A stretch of 64,000 nt of DNA from Artemia franciscana (GCF_032884065.1 NC_088883.1:21095393-21159392); one strand, 5' to 3'; positions 1 to 11,613 are shown, counted from the stretch's first letter. The notes: generated by a model not told the origin, from the sequence alone. A program made the numbers and translations.

Positions 1-449
1 CTGCCTTATGGTTACCTATTATACCCGAGTAGCTTGGAATATACTGGAGATGAGTTAAAATACCTCTTGAAGCGAGAATATCAATAGACAAAGAATACCA
101 GACAATAATACAGTAAACAATAGACAAAAGACAATAAACAATAGACAAAAAGACAATAAACAATAGACAAGAATACCTAGGACAAAGAAATGTTTGTTCT
201 TTGATGCTGAGTTCTTGAGTTGATGAGAGTTCTTTGATGGTGAATGTTCTTGGTTTTTCCTTTTCTTCTTTTGTATTTCTTCGCTTTTCTCTTTTTGTAT
301 GAGCGGGCAAAAATAAAGTTATTATTATTATTATAAAAGAGGCAAATTTTATCTGTATCTCTTATATTTGCATGAACATATCACTTCTAGTGAGTAGTAC
401 TGTGCTTAAAAATGAAAATAGGAATCGGACTTAATCATTTTTTTTTATG
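1..449. repeat. Short tandem repeat and (ATT)n-tailed repeat end
   Basis: At 84-180 a ~19-21-bp unit built on CAATAGACAAAAGACAATAA repeats four to five times. At 300-340 an AATAAAG followed by (TTA)n resembles the 3' tail of a LINE. No exon of SMU1 is visible here, so the missing upstream exons lie outside the window. Confidence 0.5.
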
Positions 450-628
450 TTTGGTCTGGCTGCTATAGCAGATTGACAGTTACTTTTTATTTGGTTTATC
501 TTTTTATTAGTTTACTTCTTTACTTCTTTTTATTAGTTTACCTTTAATTTATTTTTTATTAAAGGTTGTATTAGAACTGATTGAGTTGAGAGAAATTGGA
601 GCAGCCAAATCATTACTAAGACAAACTG
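450..628 (+). pseudogene. Duplicated 5' part of SMU1 exon with its acceptor
   Basis: A 179-bp copy of intron end plus the first 64 bases of the next exon (565-628). It lies directly before the functional copy at 629-788. The two differ by a few bases and a ~19-bp intronic insertion. The copy keeps the AG acceptor but has lost the rest of the exon and its donor. If spliced in, it would run into intron sequence. I read it as a local tandem duplication. Confidence 0.85.
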
Positions 629-724
629 TTTGGTCCGGCTGCTATAGCAGGTTGACAGTTACTTTTTATTTGGTTTATCTTTTTATTAGTTTACTTCTAC
701 CTTTAATTTTTTTTTTTATTAAAG

Positions 725-839
725 GTTGTATTAGAACTGATTGAGTTGAGAGAAATTGGAGCAGCCAAATCATTACTAAGACAAACTGACCCAATGCTGA
801 TGTTGAAGCAACTTGAAGCAGATAGATATCTTCATTTAG
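725..839 (+). CDS. SMU1: SMU1 exon (CTLH region)
   Basis: Encodes [20 protein letters not shown] and continues to DRYLHLE, matching the CTLH-region tail of SMU1, a helical segment used in dimerisation and partner binding. The acceptor AG is at 723-724 and the donor GT at 840-841. It starts in phase 0 and ends with one base of a Glu codon, completed by the exon at 6354. The exon immediately upstream is outside the window. Confidence 0.93.
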
Positions 840-1366
840 GTAAATTTTTTTACCTAAAAAATTCATTTCGAGTGAATTTTGGATAAAGTTTTTCCACGTG
901 AATGACGTTATATTCATATGTATTTTAAGAGCACAAAATGATAAATGATGGTATTGCAATGTCATCATGTACTAATATAAAAGGCTGCATGAATGTTACA
1001 GCTGTAAATGACATCAAATTGAAAAATCACATAATTATATTTACAATTACGTCATTCACTGTATAAAACGTGCTGTATAGAGACAATATTTAATAGTATA
1101 AACTGAAAAGGTGTTGACACATATTTTCACCTGCGAATGCTGGAGAGTCTTTGGAGCAACTAGAAGAAATTTTTGTCCAAGAAATAACTGACACTGTAAA
1201 AAAAAGTTTTTACTTTGTGATAGGCTAGTTGTTGCAGAAATATTGTATCTAAAAAAAAATTTTTAAATTGACTCCAATATACTTTATCCAGTATTGGCTG
1301 CATGGAGAGAAGGCACCATGTTGTAAAGACATATTTCTTCATAATAGGGTTAAAACCCTGTATGTA

Positions 1367-2346
1367 CAGGGTGACCCAAAAAGATCCGTACCCATATTTT
1401 ATTTGATAAAAAATCCATTTTTTTACAAATATCCTTTCTGTTGCAGGACATGAAAGGTGAACCTTTGGATGATCGTTTGCAGCTATAGTTACCCCAAAAA
1501 TGTCTTGGACCAATCAGCACGAGATGTTCTCCCTGGAGATCTATTTTGCGATAAAATCATACCAGAGTGTACAAATTCAGTTTCGAAAACTTCCATTGTC
1601 GCAACTTTCCATCAAAATCACGATTGTTACTTGGGTTACGAAATTCAGTGAACATGGGACGGTAGTGGACTTATTTCTAAAGACGCAGGGGGAATTTATT
1701 CAGGCAGGAAAGAGAGTGCAAGGAAAGGAGAAAACATTGCTGTAGTGAGGGACTGCACTGTCCAATTAAACGTGAGAACATGCCACAGTGACTCCCTTGT
1801 CATTCCGAGTTCTTGGCTGTGTCTACGTACTGATTTTCTAGGGCTGTGTCCTACTGAGTCCCTTACTGCAGCAATTTTTTCTTCTGTCCTTGCATTCCTT
1901 GCATGTCCTTGCACTCCTTTGTCATTCCGAGTTCTTGGCTGCGTCTATGCACTGATTTCCTAGGGTTGCATCTTGCATCCTACTGAGTCCCTAACTGCAG
2001 CATTATTTTCCTCTTTTTCCAGCCTGAATAAGTCTCCCCTGTGGCTTTAGAACCTAAGTCCACAACTATTTTGGAAAAATTCGTCCAAAATAGGTCGCAA
2101 AATAAGTTGCGACAATTGAAAAGTTTTCGAAACTGAATTTGTACACTCTGGTATGATTTTGTCACAAAATAAGTCTCCAGGGAGAATATCTTCTGCTGAT
2201 TGGTCCAAGACATGTTTGGGGCAACTATAGCTGCAAACGATCATCCAAAGGTTCACCTTTTACGTCCTGCAACAGAAAGGATATTTGTTAAAAAATGGAT
2301 TTTTTATCGAATAAAATATGGGTACGAATCTTTTTGGGTCACCCTG
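1367..2346. mobile_element. Non-autonomous mariner element with ~240-bp TIRs
   Basis: The ends are CAGGGTGACCCAAAAAGAT and its inverse, flanked by TA at 1365-1366 and 2347-2348. The terminal inverted repeats run about 240 bp (1367-1605 and 2106-2346). On the minus strand, 1914-1760 still reads EEKIAAVRDSVGHSPRKSVR and RHSQELGMTRESLW, which fits the DNA-binding N-terminus of a mariner transposase. The catalytic domain is absent. Inside, a ~110-bp stretch around ATTCCGAGTTCTTGGCTG is duplicated. Confidence 0.85.
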
Positions 2347-2348
2347 TA

Positions 2349-4021
2349 ATTGAGCACAATTATGTAAAACTAAAACCCTCACACTTTGTTACCAAAAGGG
2401 AATTAAGAAGAATTGTATAGCCTATACCAACGAATTGCTAAAATTCTGATAAGTGCATCAAAATGGTTATTGTTCAAATTAGGCTATTTCAGGTTGAACA
2501 CTTGAAATTGCTAGTTTATTGAATTAGTCTATAGGATACCACCAGATGGCTAATAGAAAATAGGCTAACAGCAACTTCTGGAGCAACTGATGTTAGTCGA
2601 CAAGACAACAGCTGCTACAATATCAGACTTACACATACAGGTAGAGGTACAGGTAACTTACCAGAGTTACTGGTAAGTTATTTGTCTGCATACAGGTTTT
2701 ATTAATTTTAAAGGTGTAGAAAGAGTGGTTGAACTCTCAGTGGTTGAAGAGTGGTGAAGTGGTTGAACCTCTTGACAGTAAATCATTAATAAAAGTAATG
2801 TGTCCAATCAGGAAGAGGATTGTTGACGACATAAACTAGTTCTGTATACACCAAGTGGTACTCTTGTTGTACTGTTTACTCCAAAATGGTGGCCCCATAG
2901 TCTTTGAATAAATGATAAATGGCGTTGCAAAATAGAGCATTTACAAGTAATTTGTCCGTCATCTCCTAACAATGGAGTAGTGAGAACGACTGTAGGAGAT
3001 TTAAATAAAAAAAATTCTGAGAAAATTAGATTTACATAAGTTGAAAAGTCTAAAAATCAATAATCCCATTGAATCAGACAGAACATGAAGAGCCTCTGGG
3101 GGCGAACCAAATGCAAATCCAAAGACTATAGATGATCCAACCAATACTCTGACATGTAATTCCTCTTGTAAAAAAATAGAACAGGACGATACCAATTGTA
3201 CCAGACCTCAAGCACCAACCGTACCACCTCGAAACGAAGCAGCTCTAAAGGCACAAATAAAAGTTACCATTGAAACAGGCCAAAATTTGCCCACTAGAGA
3301 CAGCTTTAAAGGCACAATTAAAAGTTACCATTGACACAGGCCAAAATTTGAGATATCGTTAGATGATGTGGTTGAATCCACTCCATCAGAGTTGCTACCA
3401 AGTCTACAAGAATCTTCTGAATTCATAGTTCTTCTTGAATTCTTCTTGTTCTTCTGAATTCATAGAGCCAACACAAGAAACTCTCCAGCCCAACCCAATG
3501 CAGCTCCCTCAGAATCAATTTTCTGAAATGCATTGACCGTCAGCGTCAGTCCAGCCACCGCAATCGTCATGCAGAGAGGCAACACAATCAGCCTTCAACT
3601 CAAAAATGGAAGCCTTATTCATATAACTCTGTTTCTGATTGTAATTACTAGTGCAAGCTTGTTCATTGTAGTAACTGATTATGGAATTAACCAATTTGAA
3701 AAGGTATTTTCAATTGTCATTGTTTATGTAATCTTATTCATGGGAGTAACATGTGAAGGAAGTAACCACTTTGGAATAATTGGAGCTGTGGAAAGTAAAA
3801 TGGGGAGAGCTTGGTTTAAGGAACAGAGAGGGGAAACAAATTATTTGTGAATGATCCGAAAAGCTATTTATTTTTTGTGTACGAAAATGCTAGTTTCAAT
3901 TATATTATTTTAGTAACATTACTGATGACGTTCGCTGTATATGTGGTCGAAATATCTGGACTTTTGTATATTTTTTTTCACTGTCTATTGGATATATATA
4001 TATAAACAACATCTGGAGACT
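2349..4021. other. Intron stretch, mostly unassigned
   Basis: A perfect 11-bp hairpin lies at 2654-2680 (TAACTTACCAG / CTGGTAAGTTA). At 3240-3340 a ~60-bp unit around AAGGCACAA and AAAGTTACCATTGA is repeated twice. The reading frame at 3533-3850 has no family I recognise, and I do not call it a gene. Confidence 0.4.
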
Positions 4022-4361
4022 GTCGAATTCACCGCCGGTCCTCGGCACGGCTACGTGGATGGTGTTTAAGTATTATTCTTATTGTCGCTTGTGTTCTAAC
4101 CAAGGCCGTCGAATTCACCACCGGTCTCGGCACGGCTACGTGCATGGTGTTTAAGTATTATTCTTATTGTCGCTTGTGTTCTAACCAAGGCCGTCGAATT
4201 CACCACCGGTCTCGGCACGGCTACGTGCATGGTGTTTAAGTATTATTCTTATTGTCGCTTGTGTTCTAACCAAGGCCGTCGAATTCACCGCCGGTCCTCG
4301 GCACGGCTACGTGGATGGTGTTTAAGTATTATTCTTATTGTCGCTTGTGTTCTAACCAAGG
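4022..4361 (+). repeat. 85-bp tandem repeat, four near-identical units
   Basis: Units start at 4022, 4108, 4193 and 4278 with GTCGAATTCACC and end CTAACCAAGGC. They differ at only a handful of positions, so the expansion is recent. Each contains GGCACGGCTACGTG. Confidence 0.95.
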
Positions 4362-6353
4362 CTGTTGCCCTAGGGAATCAGTGGGTTGATTTACATCATC
4401 CTTCATTTCTCGCATTTTCAAGTGACCTTCGATATAGTTTTTCCTGTCTCACAATATTTCTTCCAAGATATTTATTAGGTTACAAGATATTCCACAATTG
4501 AAAGGGCGTGTAGGGCGTTCTTCAACAGCTTTATCGTGTCTAAAAAGTGCATTGGGCTAGATGAAGCTGGTTCTAAATCATCTTCAGGTATTTGCGATGG
4601 ATGTGTCACTGCATTGATTTTGCGATATTTAGAGTCGTTGTAGATTTTGCTACCACTTATCTTTTAGCAGTGTATCTCTTTGTTCTTCACTCTCGTTTTT
4701 GAATCATTGACATTATCTTTTTCACAATTATTCTAACTGCGATTTATTTTTCCAATATTTTGACTTTTTTTATATTTAAATTTTTTATTATTTATTAAAT
4801 TATTAAATATTATTATTAAATTATAAAAATTTAATTTATTATAATTAAAAATTAATTAATTAATTTATATAATTTATTAATAATTTTTTAATTTAAAATA
4901 ATTTTAATTTTAAAATAATTACTTTAAAAACAGTTTTTTAATTTAATTAATTTATATATTATTATAAATTATAATATTTAATAAATCACTATTAAATTAT
5001 TATTAAATATTTATTATATTTTCAGATTTTACGATCTTAGCCAAGTCTGCTTGAATGTCTTAGCTGTTTTCCATGCTCTCATTCATATAAACCCAATTTA
5101 CAGTAACTTAAAATTAAAGGATTCAGATAACATTTTTCTTCAGTTTAAATTAAGATCACCTGACCAGACTTTTAATGAAAGTTAGGTCAATAGACAAGCT
5201 AAGTCAATCACTAAGCAGTGGAGTCTTGCCCAATGCAATTGATGAATAATCTGTCATTTATTCTGGCTTGATTTTTTGGTTTGTTTGATTCAGTCTTTTT
5301 TTCAGCTCAGTTAGAGTTAATTCCAAAGGTTAGTTTTCTTCTTTTTTTTTATGAACACTGTAAGACAGCTGGCGCGGAATTCCCTAACGATATATCTACC
5401 TCTATCATTTTCGATTCTTTTTTCCACTGGCTGACATTACCCTTATTTTTCTTGGCTATTTGGTTTTATAATTTGTTTTCTTGTTTGTAATATGTCAATC
5501 TGGCTTGTATCCCTTTCTGTCTTTAACAATTCACAGAACTAATGTAATTTATTTGACCTAATATTTCGCCATTTTAAAATTGTAGCTACCTGTGCTATAA
5601 TAATATACTTTATCTTTCTGATAACAAGAGACCAAAGTCAGAACTTTTAAGCCGGGAAACGCAACTGTTCACGAAACAAAACTATTCAGTCCTTTTTCTG
5701 CCAGCCTCTTTGTGCTTTTGTGCTCTGAAAATTGCAAGGCGTTGTAAAATATGTCAGTAAAATATGTTAAAAAAAAACCGGTAAAATGCGTAAAATACCA
5801 CATTTTACCGTGACCAATTTTACCAGTTACAACACTACCATTAGGTTAAAAGTGCTTCAGGGACATTTGATGTAATTGTTGTGTGACATGAGGCTCGTCG
5901 TTACTTGGCAAGTCCGTATTTAATTTAATCCCCATTTTTTTTACCAAGCTTGAACCACCTTCCCCCTCCCGGAAATTGTGTCCGGATCATAAAAAAACAA
6001 CAAAATTGCAGTCAATGTTTTTAAGTTTTTTTTTTGCAACTGCCTCCCTTCGAAAAAAGTCCTGGATACGTTACTGTACAATGACAAAGACAGCAATGCT
6101 TCTAGTGTATTTTGTAACTAGATATATGGAAGGTAGAGGGGGGGGGGGATTTGAATGTTACCCAGGATTGGTCTGAGGATCTTTCTCAGAGCCATGATGG
6201 AAAAAACTTTCTGGAAACACTTGTGAACTGGATATCTAAGTTTAAGTTTCTTGTGACAGCATACTTTTGGCATAATTCTCTGCCCTTTCCTCTCCTTCCT
6301 CCCAAAAAAGTTTTTCAAAACAATTGATCTGTTTTGCTGTTTTTTCTTTGCAG
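4362..6353. repeat. Diverged dispersed repeat and AT-only tract in intron
   Basis: 4361-4675 is a diverged relative of 40,092-40,410 in the same orientation (shared TATTTCTTCCRAGA, GTCTAAAAAGT and ATCATCTTCAGG). 4770-5015 is almost pure A/T. 5040-5300 shares ACCCAATTT, CTTCAGTTTAAA and a closing TTTTTTCAGC pattern with 12,800-13,080, suggesting another old dispersed family. No coding sequence recognised. Confidence 0.5.
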
Positions 6354-6542
6354 AAAACTTGTTAGCAAGATCTTATTTTGATCCTCGGGAAGCCTATCCA
6401 GATGGTGGGAGTAAGGAAAAGCGAAGAGCAGCGATTGCGCAGGCTTTAAGTGGCGAAGTTTCTGTAGCACCACCGTCTAGGCTTTTGGCACTGCTTGGGC
6501 AGGCTCTGAAATGGCAACAGCACCAAGGACTCCTCCCACCAG
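6354..6542 (+). CDS. SMU1: SMU1 exon (linker, [12 protein letters not shown])
   Basis: Encodes [18 protein letters not shown], then [18 protein letters not shown], then [16 protein letters not shown]. This is the most conserved part of SMU1 between CTLH and the propeller. The acceptor is CAG at 6351-6353 and the donor GT at 6543-6544. The last base is the first base of the Gly codon completed at 12049. Length is 189 bases. Confidence 0.96.
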
Positions 6543-8219
6543 GTTCTATTTATGTTTTTTTCTCTGGTCTCCCCTTGCCTTCTAATCTGTTTTATTTATT
6601 TTTTGCTCTGTGTATCAGAAATAATATTTTCTCATGCTAAACAAATATATGGTTTTGACATAAATTTATAACATTACTACAAAAAAGTAAAAAATAAACT
6701 ACATTTTTTATATTAATCCGCTTGATTGTGAAATAATGTATTACAGCTAAATTTTTTGCTTTTAAATGCTACGTTAAAAGCACCAAACAATGGACTTTTA
6801 AGATTTGAAAAACAAGGGCTGACAGGGATATGGCTCATAGAGCCGATTCCTCCGCTCTATCCTCCCTGTGTTCTTCTATAATTGAAAATATCATTTTAAG
6901 TTTAATAATTTACGATTTACTTAATTCAGAGTAAAAATTATAATTTAATTGACTGTTCGGTTTTAATTTAATCTTTAATTCAAATTCAGGTTATATGTCA
7001 ATATTTTAATTCAAGCAATAAAATATGGACTTTTCAAATAAGTTCGGAGACTAAACTGGTTAAACGTTAAGTGAGGCTGGAGAAAAAAGACAAGGAACCA
7101 AGGATGTGTTTTCAGCAGGAAAAGGACTTACTTTCAGCAGGAAAAGACTTTGTTTTCAACAGGAAAATAGGAAAAGTTGTTTTGATAAATGCCCCAGCTA
7201 AGTTGTCTTTAATGCGAAAAGAAGCTTGAAAACGATAAGAATAAAATGATGAGAGGAAAATAAAATTCTGGAAAAAGAAGAACAAAAAAACCATGAAAAT
7301 TAAAATAAAATGAGTAAAAATGATCAAAATCTTCGAATGAACTTGGATAAATCGAAATTTAAAAATTATTACCATTCTATGTGGAAAACAAGCACGAAAA
7401 GAGAAAAACCGATAGGAGGGGGAATTGGTCATATGGAAGTAAAATCTAGGAATCAGGAAGTGTAAAGGAAACACACAAAAAGAAAATAATTATAGCTCAA
7501 ACTGGGAAGATAAAGAAAAAAAACGGAAATTCTCAAAATCAAACCTTGGCATGAAATTTAAAAATATAACCTTTTCCCGAAAGTAGCCTCAAAGCCATCA
7601 GTTTATTGTGTACATTAGGGGAGGGAAGACTGGATATTGTTTGAGGATCAGTGTAATCTACCAATCAATTTGTCAACAGGTTTATAAAGACTTTGTTTTT
7701 TTGTTGATGCTGAAAGCGTTAACAAGTGTTTTTGTATTTGTACTGCTCTTCTGTTTGCTTTTCTTAATAAGGCTTGTTATTCTCTGTTTCAGCATAACTT
7801 AAGAAAAAGAATGAATTTGTTAAATTTTTTAGCCATAATTGACTGAGACTGCTATCTATTTAGTTATGAAAAGATGGTATTCTGGAATGTACAACAAGTC
7901 TCGCTGAAGGCCCATTCACAATAAGATTTTACTAACTAGCGCTAATTTGAGTTAATCTGAACTTCTAAAATTTTTCAACCAATCAGAAAATTCTATGAGA
8001 AATCTGATTGGCTCGAATTTATACTAGATAAATCTTGGTATTAGTTAAATTTCATAGTGAATAAGCTATTAGGATGGTCTTTTTACGCTGTTTTTCACGA
8101 TGTTTTTCCTGAGTTGTCAGTTAAAATCCGAGAAAGAGTAAACTTCTGAGTTGTCAGAAGTTTTTTGTTGATTTTGTAGCTTGTTAGTTTTCTTTTATTT
8201 TGTTATTTTTAATGCAAGT
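6543..8219. other. Intron stretch with no recognised element
   Basis: Purine-rich sequence at 7080-7560 includes a short tandem of TTTCAGCAGGAAAA (7110-7175). 8100-8165 repeats CTGAGTTGTCAG. The frames here read as shadows of low-complexity DNA. Confidence 0.4.
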
Positions 8220-8841
8220 CTATGGTCTTCCAAAGTATTTATTGGTAAATATATAATAACTCACTGCAACACAAAGCCGCCTGAGGCCAACACAGCTACA
8301 CACGCTCCTCCTCCAACCTAATCTGTTCAAGGACTCCCTCTTTACTCCCCCCCAGGAAGTTCCCATTTCCTTTAAATCTTTATTTATGACATCCTCCCAA
8401 CCAAGACAAGGACAACCTGCTTTCCGTATAGCCCCATGCGGTTGGTCAAAAAGGACAATCTTTGGCAATCTGTCATCCTTCATCCGCAGAATGTGGCCTA
8501 GCCATCTCAACCTTTCTTTCATTATAGCACTAGAAAGCAGGATTGAATCACATTTTTCGTACAACCTACTATCTGAAATACGGTCAGTCAGCCGGGTACC
8601 CAGAACAATCCGTAGGCAATTTCTCTGGAATACATCTAGTAAATTTTCATCTGCTTTTCGGAGCGCCCATGCTTCAGAGCCATATTTGACCACTGTCATC
8701 ACTGTAGCTTCCAATATTCTAATCTTGGTTTGCAGACTTATCTTTCTATTCTCCCAAACTTTTTTTTAACTGTGAAAAAACACCCTGAGCCTTAGCTATT
8801 CTACTTTTAACATCTTCACTGCTCCCACCGTCTTTACTGAT
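8220..8841 (-). pseudogene. LINE reverse-transcriptase C-terminal part
   Basis: Reads VKYGSEAWALRK, then FQRNCLRIVLGTRLTDRISD and ERLRWLGHILRMKDDRLPK. This is the typical region after the fingers/palm in RTE/BovB- and Jockey-like non-LTR elements. Upstream, 8841-8765 reads ISKDGGSSEDVKSRIAKAQG before a one-base frameshift in an A-run near 8765. It continues the LINE at 10,486-11,613, from which it is separated by an inserted element. Confidence 0.85.
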
Positions 8842-10485
8842 AATTAAATATAAAAAAAACGAGTTTTTAAAAAATGAAAGTAAGGAGCGACATTAAAACT
8901 TAAAACGAACAGAAATTACTCCGTATATGAAAGGGGCTGTTCCCTCTTCAACACCCCATTCTTTACGCTAAAGTTTGACTCTTTCTCTCAACTCTACTTT
9001 TTAAAACAGTAAAAACTTTAGCGTAAAGATCTGGGCATTGAAGAAGGAACAGTCCCTTTCATATACGGGTTAGTTTCTGTTCGTTATAAGTTTTAATGTC
9101 GCTCCTTACTTTCAGTTAAAAAAACTTGTTTTTTTTTTTATTTAATTTCTGAACGTTTTTTAGTTAATCCTTGTTTTGATTTCGGTTCTCTGCAGATGAA
9201 TAACTAAAGTGAAATTTGCATATTTATTTATTTGGCTAAATGGCTTTCCCATAGTTTTGATCGAATGATTATGAGAAAAAAGTAAGGGGGAAGAGGCCCA
9301 GTTGCCCTCCAGTTTTTGGGGTACTTAAAAAGGCAACTAGAACTTTTAGTTTTTTACGAACATTTTCATTAGTAAAAGATATATGTAACTTACGTAACAA
9401 ACTTCTATATTCGTATGTTTTTATTGCGTATATGAGAGGGTTCACCCACTCGTCAATTCCTCGCTCTTTACACTAAAGCTTAAATTTAATCCCCTGAATC
9501 AGAAAGGCCGTAGAATAAATAGTTGAAATTACTAAAAATACTTTAGTGTAAAGAGTGAGGTATTAGCAGGAGGTGAACCCCTTATATGTGGAATATTTTC
9601 TGTTCGTTTTTAGTTTTAATGCTACTCCTTACTTTCAGTTGAAAAAACTTTTTCATTTTTTTTTTTAAATAATGCTAGAAAATGCTGCGCCCCCTTCATA
9701 GAAATGTTCTTCCCCATGATAAATTCCTCCATGGAAAGTTTACCCCATATAACACGCTCTTCTCAACTCCTCCTCCCAACCAAAAAATCCCCCTGAAAAC
9801 GTCTCCACGCTTCCCAATAACCATTACTATATGCAAACACTGGTCAAAGCTTATAACTTGTAGCCCCCCCTCCCACGGGGACTGTGGGGGAGTAAGTCGT
9901 CCCCAAAGACATAGTTGTAAGGTTTTTCGACTATGCTGAATGAAATGGCAATCTCAGAATTTTCATCCGACGACTTTTGGAAAAACCTGAGCGTGGGAGG
10001 GGGCTTAGGTGCCCTCCAATGTTTTGGTCACTTAAAAAGGGCACTAGAAGTTTTCATTTCCGTTCGAATGAGCCCTCTCGCAAAATTTTAGGACCACTGG
10101 GTCGATACGATCACCCCTGAAAAAAAAACACGCATCCGTGATTTGTCTTCTTGCAAAAAATACAAAATTCCACATTTCTGTAGATAGGAGCTTGGAACTT
10201 GTACAGTAGGGTTCTCTGATACGCCGAATCTGATTGTGTGATTTTCGTTAAGATTCTATGACTTTTAGGGGCTGTTTCCCCCTATTTTGGAAAATAGGGC
10301 AAATTTTCTCAGGCTCGTAACTTTTGATGGGTAAAATTAAACTTGATGAAACTTATATATTTAAAATCAGCATTAAAATGCGATTCTTTTGATGTAACTA
10401 TTTGTATCAAAATTTCGTTTTTTAGAGTTTTGATTACTATTGAGCCGGGTCACTCCTTACTACAGTTCGTTACCACGAACTGTTT
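8842..10485 (-). mobile_element. Hairpin-ended element X inserted in a LINE
   Basis: Removing this 1,644-bp block restores the LINE reading YIGSI|ISKDGG exactly. The boundaries are therefore known: host ACTGAT|TATACTACC, a T|T site with no target duplication. The right end carries a perfect hairpin CAGTTCGT-TACC-ACGAACTG (10463-10482) followed by TTT. It contains two long-inverted-repeat modules (8876-9113 and about 9429-9592) and no transposase. The T|T insertion and subterminal hairpin resemble Helentron-associated (HINE) elements, which is an inference. Related truncated copies lie near 41,590-42,755 and 62,280-63,490 in the opposite orientation. Confidence 0.7.
8876..9113. repeat. Long inverted repeat, ~101-bp arms, ~36-nt loop
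   Basis: The left arm begins GAAAGTAAGGAGCGACATTA and ends CTTTACGCTAAAGTTT at 8976. The right arm is its near-perfect complement from AAACTTTAGCGTAAAG (9013) to the final CTTTC at 9113. It lies in the SMU1 intron, so it would be transcribed in SMU1 pre-mRNA. Confidence 0.9.
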
Positions 10486-11602
10486 TATACTACCAATGTA
10501 AGTGAAGCTGCCAACCTGATCAATCTTTTCGTTACCCAACGTCACCTTTTCATCTTCACTTATTCCTAGCCTTAGTGACTTAGTCTTCTTCACATTAATT
10601 TTCAAGCCTATTGTAGCACCCTGAACTCTCAAAACCTCTAAAAATTCATTCATTTTGCTCACACTTTCATCTAATATACTTAAATCATCAGCATAATCTA
10701 AGTCCAGGAAGGTTTTTCCTTTCCATTTGATTCCGTGGTCCCCAATTGCCTTTCCTGTGCTCCTTAAGACGAAGTCCATAAAAATGATCCACATAAAGGG
10801 GGATAGAACACAACCCTGCTAAACTCCTGATTTAATACGAAACCAGTTGCTAACCTCATTTCCTACCTTAACCGCAGCAGCATTATTCTCGTACATAGCA
10901 CAAATCACTTCAATGTATTTTTCTAATATACCATATAACGATAAGACCTTTGTTAACGCTGTTCTATCAACAGAATCGAAAGCTTGCTCATAATCGATAA
11001 AACTGAGGACCAAAGGTGTTTGACAACGAAGGGACTTCTCAATTATTAACCTAAGAGTGAAAACTTGGTCGACACATCGTCTACCTTTTCTAAAACCGCA
11101 CTGTTCTTCCCTTAAAACTGTGTCTACAGCATCTCTCTGTCTAAAAAGTATCATATTACTCAGTAATTTGCTACCTACAGAGACCAGACTAATACTTCCA
11201 TAATTACGACACTCAATCTTGTCACCTATCTTGTACAGTGGTTTAATTAAGGTTTTCCTAAAATTATTAGGTACTTCCCCTTTTTCAAAAATCATGTTCT
11301 TAATCTTCAGTAGCTTATTTCTAACCTCAGAGCCGCCATATTTAAGAAACTCATTTATCACTCTATCAGTACCTGGAGCCTTATTATTGTTTAATCCTTT
11401 TAGTACTGTCGCTAATTCTTCCTCGCTAAACAAATCTTCCTTCACATCCAAGGTATCACAAATTTTTTCATTTTCATCTATATCTTTTCTTGCAACTGTA
11501 TCTCGGTTTAGCAGATTCTCAAAATGTTCCACCCATCTTTCTTTAACCTCTTTAAGATGGTTAGTTTGGCTAAAGCTAACCAAAAGATGGTTAGTTTGGT
11601 CG

Positions 11603-11613
<11 letters not shown>
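10450..11613 (-). pseudogene. LINE reverse transcriptase with one in-frame stop
   Basis: The frame holds RT blocks in order: NNNKAPGTDRVINEFLKYGG, then a palm block (FIDYEQAFDSVDR), then RIKSGV, a TAG stop at 10819-10821, QGCVLSPFMW and the catalytic LDYADDLSIL. The stop stands where related elements have Arg or Gln (GV-x-QGC), so one transition broke it. The element is 5'-truncated against a (TA)n tract at 11,614 and is cut at 10,486 by element X, beyond which it continues at 8841. No endonuclease domain is present. It is a dead non-LTR retrotransposon of unassigned clade. Confidence 0.85.

Noticed and set aside
3533-3850. 105-codon plus-strand frame with hydrophobic stretches
   Set aside because: No recognised domain, AT-rich, no splice or homology support, and it sits in an SMU1 intron.
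3922-3965. CTGATGA...GTCGAAAT resembles a hammerhead ribozyme core
   Set aside because: Stem II would have only about three pairs around an 18-nt loop, and I could not pair stems I and III. Kept only as a note; a covariance-model search would decide.
7112-7474. 120-codon minus-strand frame rich in Phe
   Set aside because: It is the complement of purine-rich low-complexity DNA. The composition explains the open frame.
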